Part shown: one piece after another, positions 41,785-50,884 of the stretch
Position numbering within the stretch: the first letter of the stretch is position 1
Layout of the letters: each line of letters begins with the position of its first letter
NCBI GenBank assembly: GCA_947378965.1
Contig: CANCMG010000004.1
Span: 42,324-106,323 of the forward strand
Reading direction: 5' to 3'
DNA: 64,000 nucleotides
Source: Alcaligenaceae bacterium
GTDB taxonomy: Bacteria > Pseudomonadota > Gammaproteobacteria > Burkholderiales > Burkholderiaceae_B
Made by a program: the position numbers and the translations under genes
Notes under the pieces: model-generated
Database searches by the model: none
What the model saw: the letters and a program-made list of their open reading frames with translations, nothing else
Told to the model about the DNA's origin: nothing

Positions 41785-43104
41785 ATGAAACTCAAATTTT
41801 CTATCGCATCGCTATCAACGATGCTTGCACTCAGCACCTCAGTGTTCACGCCGGCTCAGGCTCAGACTGAAATTCAATGGTGGCACGCCATGAGTGGCGC
41901 CTTGGGCGAGTGGGTCGATGATCTAGCCAAAGACTTTAACGGTAGCCAAAAAAATTACAAAGTGGTGCCAGTTTTTAAGGGCACCTATGACGAAGCGATG
42001 ACCGCAGCCGTGGCTGCCTTTCGTGCTGGTAATGCGCCTCATATTTTGCAAGTGTTTGAGGTTGGCACTGCCACGATGATGGCCAGCAAGGGTGCGATCG
42101 TGCCAGTTGCTGAAGTCATGAGTAAAGCAGGCGTGAAATTTGACCCTGCAGCGTACGTGCCTGCAGTGGCCGGTTACTACACGGCGCCTAATGGCCAGAT
42201 GCTGAGCTTTCCGTTCAATAGCTCAACGACAGTGTTCTGGTACAACAAAGATGCTTTCAAAGCGGCTGGTCTTGACCCAGAAAAACCACCATTGACCTGG
42301 CCCGAGGTCATTGCAGCAGCTCAAAAGCTGAAATACGCTGGGCACCAGTGCCCCTTCACAACAAGTTGGATTAGCTGGACTCAGCTAGAAAGCTTTAGCG
42401 CCTGGCACAACACTGAGTTTGCAACGCTGGGCAATGGCATGAAGGGCTTAGCGACCAGTCTGAAAGTCAATGGGCCCTTACAGTTGCGCCATATTGAAAA
42501 TCTTGCTGAAATGGCGAGCTCTGGGCTGTTTGTCTATAAGGGCCGTGCCAACGCCGCTGATCCAGTCATCGTTGCGGGTGAGTGCGCAATGGGGACGGGC
42601 TCGTCTGCCCTATATGGCAACCTAAAGCGTAATGCGAAATTTGACTTTGGTGTCTCTACCTTACCCTACTACGCAGACGTAAAAGGCGCTCCGCAAAATA
42701 CGGTAATCGGAGGCGCAAGTTTGTGGGTCATGGCGGGCCGTAAGGCCGACGAGTACAAAGGCGTGGCTCAGTTTTTTGAATTTTTGTCGCGCCCAGAAGA
42801 AGCTGCCAAAAGTCATCAGCGTACCGGCTACTTACCACTGACAATTGCTTCCTATGAGTTGACTGAAAAGTCTGGATTTTATAAAGCCAATCCAGGTACC
42901 GACATCGCTGTCACACAGATGATTCGTAAGACCACAGACAATTCGCGCGGCATTCGTTTAGGTAATTTCTTACAGATTCGAACCATCATTGACGAAGAAC
43001 TTGAGCAGGTTTGGGCCAGTAAAAAAACTCCCAAAGATGCGCTCGACACCATCGTCAAACGTGGCAACGAGTTGCTTGAGCGGTTTGAAAGAGCCAATCG
43101 TTAA
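41785..43104 (+). CDS. ugpB: sn-Glycerol-3-phosphate ABC transporter, binding protein UgpB
   Basis: A 439-aa periplasmic binding protein with a signal peptide (KFSIASLSTMLALSTSVFTPAQA). The mature start EIQWWHAMSGALGEWVDDLA and APHILQVFEVGTATMM are characteristic of UgpB, which binds glycerol 3-phosphate and glycerophosphodiesters. The track starts 24 codons early; the ATG at 41785 has GGAG six nt upstream. It is first in a ugpBAEC set. Confidence 0.93.
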   Translation: MKLKFSIASLSTMLALSTSVFTPAQAQTEIQWWHAMSGALGEWVDDLAKDFNGSQKNYKVVPVFKGTYDEAMTAAVAAFRAGNAPHILQVFEVGTATMMASKGAIVPVAEVMSKAGVKFDPAAYVPAVAGYYTAPNGQMLSFPFNSSTTVFWYNKDAFKAAGLDPEKPPLTWPEVIAAAQKLKYAGHQCPFTTSWISWTQLESFSAWHNTEFATLGNGMKGLATSLKVNGPLQLRHIENLAEMASSGLFVYKGRANAADPVIVAGECAMGTGSSALYGNLKRNAKFDFGVSTLPYYADVKGAPQNTVIGGASLWVMAGRKADEYKGVAQFFEFLSRPEEAAKSHQRTGYLPLTIASYELTEKSGFYKANPGTDIAVTQMIRKTTDNSRGIRLGNFLQIRTIIDEELEQVWASKKTPKDALDTIVKRGNELLERFERANR

Positions 43105-43183
43105 ATTTCAATAAATTGGCTGAGATGAGGTCGTAGCTGGCCTCGTCGCTCTTGACTGCTCACGACCTTGCGCTTTTTGGGTG

Positions 43184-44068
43184 ATGGAAAAAAAAGTTCG
43201 CTTTCAATCGCGTTGGTTACCTTGGGTGCTGATTGCACCTCAGTTAACGATCGTCTTGGTTTTTTTCTTTTGGCCCGCTGGTCAGGCCTTGTATCAAAGC
43301 GTGCTTGAAGAAGATGCGTTTGGTATGTCGCGCCAATTCGTGGGCATGCAAAATTTTTCACGGCTGTTTAACGACTCACTTTACCTCGAATCCTTTCAAA
43401 CCACGGCCTTGTTTTCGGTGTTGGTCGCAGTCTGTGGCTTGACCTTGGCGCTCTTGCTTGCGGTCATGGCGGATCGCGTGTGGCGCGCTGCAAGTATTTA
43501 TAAGACGCTCTTAATTTGGCCCTACGCCGTGGCGCCCGCCATTGCGGGAGTCTTGTGGGTATTTATGTTTGCTTCGCCCATGGGCGTCATCGCTTTTGCC
43601 GTGCGTTGGCTTGGCTTGAACTGGAATCATCTGCTTGATAGTCGAGACGCCATGACGTTGATCGTTGTGGCGGCAGTCTGGAAGCAAATTTCATATAACT
43701 TCTTATTTTTTTTGGCAGGGCTGCAGTCAATTCCAAAGTCATTGCTTGAGGCCGCGGCCATTGATGGGGCAACCCCCTGGCACCGCTTTCGCACGATCGT
43801 GTTTCCGCTGTTGTCACCCACCACGTTTTTCTTACTGGTGATTAACGTGGTGTACGCCTTCTTTGATACGTTTGCCATTATTGATGCCACGACACATGGT
43901 GGGCCGGGTAAAGCCACCTCAATCTTGGTTTACAAGGTGTATTACGACGGCTTTAAGGCGATGGATCTGGGCAGTTCGGCCGCACAGTCTGTGATCTTGA
44001 TGTTCATCGTGGTGTGCCTGACCGTGGTGCAGTTTCGCTTCATTGAGCGCAAGGTGCAATATGCGTGA
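43184..44068 (+). CDS. ugpA: sn-Glycerol-3-phosphate ABC transporter permease UgpA
   Basis: A 294-aa permease whose opening [20 protein letters not shown] is UgpA-like. Six hydrophobic segments are visible, with the EAA loop [22 protein letters not shown]. The ATG at 43184 is preferred to the GTG at 43181 because it matches the family N terminus. It is followed by ugpE after 15 nt. Confidence 0.93.
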   Translation: MEKKVRFQSRWLPWVLIAPQLTIVLVFFFWPAGQALYQSVLEEDAFGMSRQFVGMQNFSRLFNDSLYLESFQTTALFSVLVAVCGLTLALLLAVMADRVWRAASIYKTLLIWPYAVAPAIAGVLWVFMFASPMGVIAFAVRWLGLNWNHLLDSRDAMTLIVVAAVWKQISYNFLFFLAGLQSIPKSLLEAAAIDGATPWHRFRTIVFPLLSPTTFFLLVINVVYAFFDTFAIIDATTHGGPGKATSILVYKVYYDGFKAMDLGSSAAQSVILMFIVVCLTVVQFRFIERKVQYA

Positions 44069-44083
44069 CCAGGTTGACATATC

Positions 44084-44938
44084 ATGATTGAAAGACGCCC
44101 CGTACTGACAATCCTGTCTCACCTCGTGTTGCTACTTGGTGTGCTGATTGTGGCGTTTCCGGTCTATGTGACGCTTGTGGCTTCAACCCAGACCACCGCG
44201 CAGATCACACAAGCGATCCCAATGTCTTTGGTGCCTGGCAACCACATGCTTGAAACCTATCGCCTTGCCCTCTTTGGTGGTGCAACAGAGTCGGGTGGGC
44301 GCATCTTGCCGGCTTGGCCGATGATGTGGGTGAGCTTGGTGACAGCTTTGCTCATTAGCGTGGGCAAAATCACGATTTCAATGCTCTCGGCGTTTGCCAT
44401 TGTCTACTTCAGGTTTCCGTTTCGAGGCCTGGTATTTTGGATGATTTTCATCACCTTAATGTTACCGGTTGAAGTCCGCATCGGGCCGACCTACCAAGTG
44501 GTCTCCAACCTTGGGATGTTGAACTCGTACGCGGGGTTGACCATCCCCTTGATTGCCTCGGCAACCGCCACGTTTTTGTTTAGACAGTTCTTTTTGACGG
44601 TGCCCGATGAACTGGTTGAGGCTGCGCGGATGGATGGCGCTGGGCCGATGCGATTTTTTTGGGATGTCTTGTTGCCTTTGTCTCGCACCAGTATCGCGGC
44701 GCTCTTTGTGATTCAATTTATTTATGGTTGGAATCAGTACCTCTGGCCATTACTGATCACGACCGACGAGAATATGTCTCCGGTGGTGATGGGGATCAGA
44801 CGTTTGATTTCGGGTGATGCATACACCGAGTGGAACGTCGTGATGGCGACCGCGATATTGGCGATGTTGCCACCGGCCTTGGTCGTGGTGCTGATGCAAA
44901 AGTGGTTTGTGAAAGGGTTAGTGGATTCTGAAAAATAA
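44084..44938 (+). CDS. ugpE: sn-Glycerol-3-phosphate ABC transporter permease UgpE
   Basis: A 284-aa permease with six hydrophobic segments and the coupling loop [22 protein letters not shown]. The segment [18 protein letters not shown] is typical of UgpE. It pairs with UgpA to form the membrane channel. A 213-nt gap containing a 14-bp tandem repeat separates it from ugpC. Confidence 0.93.
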   Translation: MIERRPVLTILSHLVLLLGVLIVAFPVYVTLVASTQTTAQITQAIPMSLVPGNHMLETYRLALFGGATESGGRILPAWPMMWVSLVTALLISVGKITISMLSAFAIVYFRFPFRGLVFWMIFITLMLPVEVRIGPTYQVVSNLGMLNSYAGLTIPLIASATATFLFRQFFLTVPDELVEAARMDGAGPMRFFWDVLLPLSRTSIAALFVIQFIYGWNQYLWPLLITTDENMSPVVMGIRRLISGDAYTEWNVVMATAILAMLPPALVVVLMQKWFVKGLVDSEK

Positions 44939-45023
44939 AACTTCAGTTAAATTGTTCAAGACGTGTCAACATGCACCTGAGGTCACCAATACATCAATTG
45001 GAGACAATCTCAGCCGCGACATC

Positions 45024-45136
45024 CAAGTCATAATACTCAAGTCATAACACTCAAGTCATAAGCCTCAAGTCATAACACTCAAGTCATAACACTCAATTCA
45101 TAGCGTTCCAGCCACAACACCTTAGTCACAACACCT
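45024..45136. repeat. 14-bp tandem repeat (CAAGTCATAACACT)n ahead of ugpC
   Basis: About eight units of CAAGTCATAACACT follow one another. The first five are nearly identical and the last three decay (CAATTCATAGCGTT, then CAGCCACAACACC). They end about 15 nt before the ugpC start, so the repeat forms the leader. There are no spacers, so it is not CRISPR. Confidence 0.9.
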
Positions 45137-45151
45137 CGAGCGTATACAGAC

Positions 45152-46156
45152 ATGGCCGCGATTTCTTTAAAAAATATCGTCAAGCAGTATGGCGTGGGTA
45201 AAGCCGCGGTGCAGGTGATCCATAACGTCTCTGCCGAAATCAGCGATGGTGAGTTTGTCGTCATCGTGGGTCCTTCAGGCTGCGGCAAGTCGACCTTGCT
45301 TCGGATGGTGGCTGGCCTTGAAGAGATCACTGCCGGCACCATTTCAATCGGTGCGCGAGTTGTCAATGATCTTGAACCTGCCGAGCGCGATATCGCGATG
45401 GTATTTCAAAACTATGCGCTTTATCCCCACATGACGGTCTTTGACAACATGGCATATGGTCTCAAAATCGCGCGCGTCGCCAAGGATGAAATCAAAGCTC
45501 GGGTTGAAAAGGCCGCAGGTATTCTTGAGCTCATGCCCTACCTAGACCGTAAGCCGCGTGCGTTGTCAGGTGGGCAGCGCCAACGTGTGGCCATGGGTCG
45601 AGCAATCGTGCGTCAACCACAAGTATTTTTGTTTGACGAACCCCTCTCTAATCTTGACGCAAAATTGCGCGCACAGACGCGACTTGAAATTCAAAAGCTG
45701 CACCGCGAACTTGGCATTACCTCTTTATTTGTGACGCACGATCAAGTCGAGGCGATGACCTTGGCGCAGCGCATGCTGGTGATGAATGGCGGAAAAATGG
45801 AACAGTTCGGCACGCCCGAAGAGGTTTACAACGCACCCGCAAGTACATTTGTGGCAAGCTTTATTGGCTCGCCGCCGATGAATTTATTAAAAGCAGCACC
45901 GGGCGTGGCTGCCGGCTCGATTTTGGGGATCAGACCCGAGCATCTTGAACTTGGTGCCGAGGGTTGGGCATTGACGGTGGATGGCATCGAATTGCTCGGT
46001 GCAGAGCGCCTGCTTTATTGTCGCCTGCAAGACGAGTCGCTGATTGTGCGGATTCACGAAGAGCAACAACCGCCGAAACTGGGGGCGACGATTTACGCTA
46101 AGCCGCGGGTCGATCGCCTGCATCTGTTTGCCGCGCGCACCGGGTTGCGTCTGTAA
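45152..46156 (+). CDS. ugpC: sn-Glycerol-3-phosphate ABC transporter ATPase UgpC
   Basis: A 334-aa importer ATPase. Walker [11 protein letters not shown]-loop [17 protein letters not shown], signature [14 protein letters not shown], Walker [14 protein letters not shown] and a C-terminal TOBE region are present. It completes ugpBAEC. No good Shine-Dalgarno is visible ahead of the ATG, and its leader is a tandem repeat, so its expression may differ from the upstream genes. The 254-nt stretch after it contains nothing I can name. Confidence 0.92.
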   Translation: MAAISLKNIVKQYGVGKAAVQVIHNVSAEISDGEFVVIVGPSGCGKSTLLRMVAGLEEITAGTISIGARVVNDLEPAERDIAMVFQNYALYPHMTVFDNMAYGLKIARVAKDEIKARVEKAAGILELMPYLDRKPRALSGGQRQRVAMGRAIVRQPQVFLFDEPLSNLDAKLRAQTRLEIQKLHRELGITSLFVTHDQVEAMTLAQRMLVMNGGKMEQFGTPEEVYNAPASTFVASFIGSPPMNLLKAAPGVAAGSILGIRPEHLELGAEGWALTVDGIELLGAERLLYCRLQDESLIVRIHEEQQPPKLGATIYAKPRVDRLHLFAARTGLRL

Positions 46157-46410
46157 GGGTTTTCGCTAGTGTGCGCGGGGGTCGTGCGTCGCGAGCAGGG
46201 CGCCTGAGCTTGTCTGCCTGAGGCCGGACACACGAATGCCTAGCTTCAGAAGGGATCACTGTGATATCGTCCCAACTCAAGAGACGGGGCTGACTTTTTT
46301 TGGCGGCCCCGCAACAAGTGGTAGGGCTTAGTTGGCTTTTGTAGTCTCGCAATCAGTGGCGGGGCTCACTGCTTAAACAGCCCTGCACGCACCGAGACAA
46401 AACAAGCGTT

Positions 46411-47289
46411 ATGCAGACTGATTCTTACTTACCCTTTGATCCTAAGGTCGCGCCTAAGCAAAAATTGCCTGCGGGTACGGTGGATTGTCATTTTCATGTT
46501 TTTGAAGATGCGGCCAAATATCCCTACACGGCAAAGCGCTCGTATACGCCAAGCTTGGCCCCTTGGGCGGCCTTTGAGGCAATGAATCATGCCATTGGCG
46601 CAGATCGTGCCGTGCTGGTGCACCCCTCGGTTTATGGTCATGATCACGCCACGCTCTATGACACGCTGCAAGCGCATCCTGAGCGCTTACGTGCGGTCGG
46701 TGTCTTGCCGTTGGACGTGACTGACAAAGAGATTGAAAAACTGCATCAGGCCGGAACCCGCGGGACACGTCTGAATATTTTGTTTGCGGGCGGCGGTCAA
46801 TTGAGTGACGCCGAGAGCTTAGCCAAACGCCTGAAGCCGTTTGGTTGGCACATACAGTTTCTCGTAGATGTTGCGGCCCAGCCAGATATCCCAGCCTGGG
46901 CTGCCAAATTAGGCGTGCCTGTTGTCTTTGATCACTTCGGCCATCCTTCAACACCCGACGTCAATGATGCGGGCTTTAAGAACATGTGCGCCCTCGTAAA
47001 AGAAGGTATCGCCTGGGTAAAATTGTCTGGCGCTTATCGTGTGGTTGAGCCTGGCGCCAAGTGGGCAGCGATCCAGCCGTTTGTGGAGGCCTTGCTAGCG
47101 ACACGAACTGATCGGCTGGTGTGGGGCACAGACTGGCCGCATCCAAATATCCCTGCACCAATGCCTAATGATGGAGACCTCGCTGACGCGGTGTTTAAGT
47201 GGTTGCCCGACGCTGCGTTGCGGCAGCAGATTCTTGTGAATAACCCAGAAGTTTTGTATGACTTCGCCCCCTTTATTAAAAACGTTTAA
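46411..47289 (+). CDS. Amidohydrolase-family TIM-barrel hydrolase (2-pyrone-4,6-dicarboxylate lactonase-like)
   Basis: A 292-aa metal-dependent hydrolase. VDCHFHVFED gives the HxH metal site, VVFDHFGHPS and WGTDWPHPN supply the later His and Asp ligands. The family includes 2-pyrone-4,6-dicarboxylic acid lactonase and related lactone hydrolases. It is cytoplasmic. It lies 20 nt upstream of a TRAP binding-protein gene, so it probably hydrolyses the carboxylate or lactone that the TRAP system brings in. Exact substrate unknown. Confidence 0.88.
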   Translation: MQTDSYLPFDPKVAPKQKLPAGTVDCHFHVFEDAAKYPYTAKRSYTPSLAPWAAFEAMNHAIGADRAVLVHPSVYGHDHATLYDTLQAHPERLRAVGVLPLDVTDKEIEKLHQAGTRGTRLNILFAGGGQLSDAESLAKRLKPFGWHIQFLVDVAAQPDIPAWAAKLGVPVVFDHFGHPSTPDVNDAGFKNMCALVKEGIAWVKLSGAYRVVEPGAKWAAIQPFVEALLATRTDRLVWGTDWPHPNIPAPMPNDGDLADAVFKWLPDAALRQQILVNNPEVLYDFAPFIKNV

Positions 47290-47309
47290 CTTTTAAAACC
47301 GGAGACTCT

Positions 47310-48308
47310 ATGAAACGTCGTCACTTATTCGCTCTTTCAGCCTTGGTTGCCGCCACCTTTGCGTTGGGCGCACCCACACAAGCGTTTGCCCAAAAGACCG
47401 TCTTGAAACTTGCTTGGACGACTCCAGAGAGCCCAACTGATCCCTATTCGGTTGGTGCGACAGCCTTCAAGAAAGCTGTCGAGGCAAACTCTAAGGGCTC
47501 GATCGAGGTGCAGCTGTATCCTAATCGTCAACTTGGTGAAGAGAAACAAGTGATGGAGGCTGTGCGCTTTGGCACGGTCGACATGACAATCATGACCAAT
47601 GCGGTGATTGCTCAAATTGAGCCGGCCTATCAGGTTAACGATCTGCCGTTCTTGTACTCAAGCGAAGCGCAAGCGCGTAAGGCGTTAGATGGCAAACTTG
47701 GCAACGACTTGTCGGCACTCTTGGCCAAGAAAAACATGCTTGTGTTGGGTTACATGGAAGGCGGCTTTCGCCAGATGATCAACAATAAAAAGCCTGTCGG
47801 TGTACCCGCCGATGTGACCGGCGTTAAGTACCGTGTTATGCAAAACCCAATGTATATCGACATGTTCACCTCGTTGGGTGGTGCTGCGGTGCCGATGGCT
47901 TGGGGCGAAGTGTTTACCGCTGTGCAGCAAGGCACGATTGACGGCCTAGAGATCCCGATCGCTGTGATCGATAGTTCAAAGATGTACGAAGTGACAAAGT
48001 TTTTGTCGATGACGAACCACACGTACTCGGCGATTGCTCTGTTGATTTCGAAACGCTCAATGGATAAGCTGACTCCCGAGCAAAAAACGGCAGTCATCGA
48101 AGCCGGTAAGACCGCAACGGCCGAGCAGCGCGCTGCAGCCTTGATCAACGAGAAGGCCTTGATTGATGGTCTCGCGAAGAAGGGCATGATCATTAACCAA
48201 GTGGCAGATGTCGCACCTTTTCGCAAATCGGTTCAATCGATTTACGATAAGTCGCGTGTCGCTGTTGGCGACGCGCTGATCAATCAGGCACTTGACGCAG
48301 TGAAGTAA
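47310..48308 (+). CDS. dctP: TRAP transporter substrate-binding protein (DctP family)
   Basis: A 332-aa periplasmic binding protein. A signal peptide ends near TQAFAQK. The family signature YPNRQLGEEKQVMEAVRFGT is followed by the carboxylate-binding Arg region KYRVMQNPMYIDMF and the DGLEIPI turn. CGGAG lies ahead of the ATG. It delivers an organic acid to the DctQM permease. Confidence 0.94.
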   Translation: MKRRHLFALSALVAATFALGAPTQAFAQKTVLKLAWTTPESPTDPYSVGATAFKKAVEANSKGSIEVQLYPNRQLGEEKQVMEAVRFGTVDMTIMTNAVIAQIEPAYQVNDLPFLYSSEAQARKALDGKLGNDLSALLAKKNMLVLGYMEGGFRQMINNKKPVGVPADVTGVKYRVMQNPMYIDMFTSLGGAAVPMAWGEVFTAVQQGTIDGLEIPIAVIDSSKMYEVTKFLSMTNHTYSAIALLISKRSMDKLTPEQKTAVIEAGKTATAEQRAAALINEKALIDGLAKKGMIINQVADVAPFRKSVQSIYDKSRVAVGDALINQALDAVK

Positions 48309-48314
48309 GAGGTT

Positions 48315-48347
48315 AAAAAAAGGCGCTCGGTTGGGCGCCTTTTTTTT
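48315..48347 (+). terminator. Intra-operon terminator between dctP and dctQ
   Basis: AAAAAAAGGCGC-TCGGTTGG-GCGCCTTTTTTT is a classical hairpin with a T tail, 6 nt after the dctP stop and 30 nt before dctQ. As no new promoter is obvious, it probably lets partial read-through occur, keeping the binding protein in excess over the membrane subunits. Confidence 0.88.
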
Positions 48348-48377
48348 ATAGGTGTATTTCTAGACTGGAAAATTTGT

Positions 48378-48848
48378 ATGCGTCATTGGTTTGACAAACT
48401 TGAAAGCGTATTGAAGATGGCCGCAGTTGCGATTGTGTTGCTGATGCTGTTGACACTCAGCGCGCAAGTCTTTTTGCGTTACGTTTTCGGTAAGGCCTTG
48501 TCCTGGAGCGAAGAGCTCTCTTTACTTGGTTTTGCCTGGGTCGTGGTGATTTCGACTGTCATCGGTATCCGGCGCCTGACCCACGCCCGCATGGATTTAC
48601 TGGTTGGCTTATTGCCGAAGTCACTGCACGGCGCGGTCGATGCTTTAGTGTCGTTGATGATGTGCTCCTTGGGCCTCTTCATGGCCTACGCCGGCTGGAA
48701 TTACGTGATCGAGACCCGTGGCGCCACCTCGGCGGCCATTGGGTTTCCGATTGAGTTTCTGTATTCAGCAGCGCCCGCTTTTGGCGTGTTGATTGCCTTG
48801 TTCTCTTTAGAACGCTTATTGCCTTGGGCGGAGTCTTTAAATGAGTAG
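48378..48848 (+). CDS. dctQ: TRAP transporter small permease (DctQ family)
   Basis: A 156-aa four-span membrane protein with the DctQ features FLRYVFGKALSWSEELS and WVVVISTVIGIRRLTHARMD. It overlaps dctM by 8 nt, so the two membrane subunits are translated together. Confidence 0.92.
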   Translation: MRHWFDKLESVLKMAAVAIVLLMLLTLSAQVFLRYVFGKALSWSEELSLLGFAWVVVISTVIGIRRLTHARMDLLVGLLPKSLHGAVDALVSLMMCSLGLFMAYAGWNYVIETRGATSAAIGFPIEFLYSAAPAFGVLIALFSLERLLPWAESLNE

Positions 48849-50109
48849 CACCGCTTGGTTGTTGTCGGCAGGATTTGGCGTCTTGATGTTATTGGGCGTG
48901 CCTTTTGCGTTTGCGATTGGCATCGTCGTCGCGCTTTCGTTGTTGGTATCGGGTATCGAGCCTATGCTGTTGCCGCAATCGGTTGTTGCCGGCACGCAGT
49001 CTTTTTCGTTGCTGGCGATTCCGTTCTTCATGTTGGCGGGCGAGTTGATGTCTGCGGGCGGGTTGTCGCAACGGTTGATTAAAGTTGCTGATGTCTTTGT
49101 GCGTCATCTGACGGGCGGTTTGGGCTTGGTGACCGTGTTAGCCGCGGCGATTTTTGCGGCGATTTCTGGCTCGGCGCCGGCAACTACCGCCGCGATTGGC
49201 GCGATCATGATCCCTGCCATGGCCGAACGCGGCTATAGCAAACCTTTTGCGACCGCCGTTGCGGTGAGCGCGGGTATTTTGGCCCCCTTGATTCCGCCTT
49301 CGATTGCGTTTGTGATCTGGGGTGTGATCGCCGAGCAGTCAATCGCACGTTTATTTAGCGCAGGGATTTTGCCTGGCTTATTGATGGCAGCGGGGTTGAT
49401 GGTGGTGTGCTGGTGGCATGCCAAAAAGCACAAGATCCCCACGCAACCACGTGCAAAGTTGCCAGAAATACGCGCCGCGTTGCGCGATGGCATCTGGGCA
49501 CTGCTTGCACCGGCGATCGTCTTGGGTGGTATCTACGGCGGCGTGTTTACTCCAACCGAAGCGGCTGTGGTGAGTTGTGTGTATGCCCTCTTCGTTGGGA
49601 CGGTCGTTGAAAAGCGTTTGAAATGGCGCGAATTGCCTGAGATCGTTTGGCGCTCAACCAAAGTCACCGCGATTGTCATGTCGATCATTGTGTTCTCGGC
49701 TGGCTTTGGTATTTTGATTGCACAAGAACAACTTGCTCCGAAGGCCGCGACTTGGCTTGCCGCAAACATCCACGAAAAATGGATCATGTTGTTGGTCTTG
49801 AATCTGGTGTTTTTCTTGGTAGCAGCGGTGATGGATGAAATCGCCATCATGGTCGTGTTTGGGCCGCTGTTGATCGCGATTGCAAATAGTTTTGCGATTA
49901 GCCCAATTCACTTTGGGGCGATCATTGTGACAAACGTGGCGATCGGTATGGCAGCACCACCAATTGGTTATTGCCTGTTTGTTGGGATGGCCATCAGCGG
50001 CTTGAAACTCACCGACGTATCCCGCGTGATGCTGCCTTTTGTGGGTGTGATGCTGATTGTCCTGATGCTGGTGACGTATGTACCAGGCTTTGCCTTAGCG
50101 CTGCAATAG
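48841..50109 (+). CDS. dctM: TRAP transporter large permease (DctM family)
   Basis: A 422-aa polytopic sodium-coupled permease. The segments GVPFAFAIGIVVALSLLVSG, AAAIFAAISGSAPATTAAIG and AGILAPLIPPSIAFVIWG are DctM hallmarks. It is the last gene of the amidohydrolase-TRAP operon and is followed by a hairpin terminator before the convergent queC. Confidence 0.94.
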   Translation: MSSTAWLLSAGFGVLMLLGVPFAFAIGIVVALSLLVSGIEPMLLPQSVVAGTQSFSLLAIPFFMLAGELMSAGGLSQRLIKVADVFVRHLTGGLGLVTVLAAAIFAAISGSAPATTAAIGAIMIPAMAERGYSKPFATAVAVSAGILAPLIPPSIAFVIWGVIAEQSIARLFSAGILPGLLMAAGLMVVCWWHAKKHKIPTQPRAKLPEIRAALRDGIWALLAPAIVLGGIYGGVFTPTEAAVVSCVYALFVGTVVEKRLKWRELPEIVWRSTKVTAIVMSIIVFSAGFGILIAQEQLAPKAATWLAANIHEKWIMLLVLNLVFFLVAAVMDEIAIMVVFGPLLIAIANSFAISPIHFGAIIVTNVAIGMAAPPIGYCLFVGMAISGLKLTDVSRVMLPFVGVMLIVLMLVTYVPGFALALQ

Positions 50110-50134
50110 TTAAAAGCGTTCAGGGCTTGCGGTA

Positions 50135-50164
50135 AAGAACGGGCACTTAGTTGTGTCCGTTCTT
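50135..50164. terminator. Hairpin between convergent dctM and queC
   Basis: AAGAACGGGCAC pairs with GTGTCCGTTCTT over 12 bp (one G-T wobble) with loop TTAGTT. The T content after the stem is modest (ATTC), but the long stem and the convergent-gene location support a shared terminator. Confidence 0.65.
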
Positions 50165-50178
50165 ATTCAAGCGGCTTA

Positions 50179-50871
50179 TTACGCAAACTTGGCGTCTAAC
50201 GGGTCTTTGATCCCAACCTGCGCAAACCCCTTTGCCCTAAGCAAGCACGAGTCACACTGCTTGCAGGGCGCACCATTAGGTGCAGGGTCATAGCAGCTGG
50301 TGGTTTCTGAAAAGTCGACACCCAGCTCTAACCCTTTGCGAATAATATCTGCCTTACTCATGTTGATGAGTGGTGCGCGAATCTTGAGTCGTTGCGTGCC
50401 TTCGACGCCAGCCTTTGTCGCGAGATTGCCTAAGTGCTCAAAGGCTTCAATGAACTCTGGGCGGCAATCGGGGTAGCCGCTGTAATCCATTGCATTGACG
50501 CCTACAAAAATATCTTGAGCGCCTAAGACCTCGGCCCAGCCCAAGGCAAAGCTTAAAAAAATCGTGTTGCGTGCGGGTACGTAAGTGATGGGGATCCCCG
50601 CGCTGATGTCATCGACAGAGTGGCCTTTGGGCACGTCGATATCGGCGGTCAGTGCCGAGCCGCCAAAACTGCGTAAGTCGATATCCAGAATGGCGTGACG
50701 AGCAACGCCACGCAACTTGGCAAAGGCAGCGGCGCGTTCAAGCTCAATCGAATGACGCTGGCCATAACGAAAACTCAGCGCGTAGACTTCAAAGCCTTCG
50801 TGCTGAGCCATCGCCACCACGGTGGTTGAATCTAAACCACCACTTAATAAACAGACCGCTTTCTTTGACAT
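50179..50871 (-). CDS. queC: 7-cyano-7-deazaguanine synthase QueC
   Basis: A 230-aa ATP-dependent enzyme that converts 7-carboxy-7-deazaguanine to preQ0 in queuosine synthesis. The PP-loop SGGLDSTT is at residues 9-16, and the C-terminal zinc site is the Cys cluster [17 protein letters not shown]. It lies 13 nt downstream of mmsA on the same strand, so it may be co-transcribed although the functions are unrelated. Confidence 0.96.
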   Translation of the reverse strand: MSKKAVCLLSGGLDSTTVVAMAQHEGFEVYALSFRYGQRHSIELERAAAFAKLRGVARHAILDIDLRSFGGSALTADIDVPKGHSVDDISAGIPITYVPARNTIFLSFALGWAEVLGAQDIFVGVNAMDYSGYPDCRPEFIEAFEHLGNLATKAGVEGTQRLKIRAPLINMSKADIIRKGLELGVDFSETTSCYDPAPNGAPCKQCDSCLLRAKGFAQVGIKDPLDAKFA

Positions 50872-50884
50872 TCAATATGACCTA

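Noticed and set aside
45024-45136. Short regular repeats resembling a CRISPR array
   Set aside because: The units are contiguous 14-mers without unique spacers, and no cas genes are nearby.
46454-46954. 166-aa minus-strand ORF opposite the amidohydrolase
   Set aside because: Antisense shadow rich in Arg, His and Gln with no recognisable domain.
47750-48226. 158-aa minus-strand ORF opposite dctP
   Set aside because: Antisense shadow of a confidently assigned binding protein.
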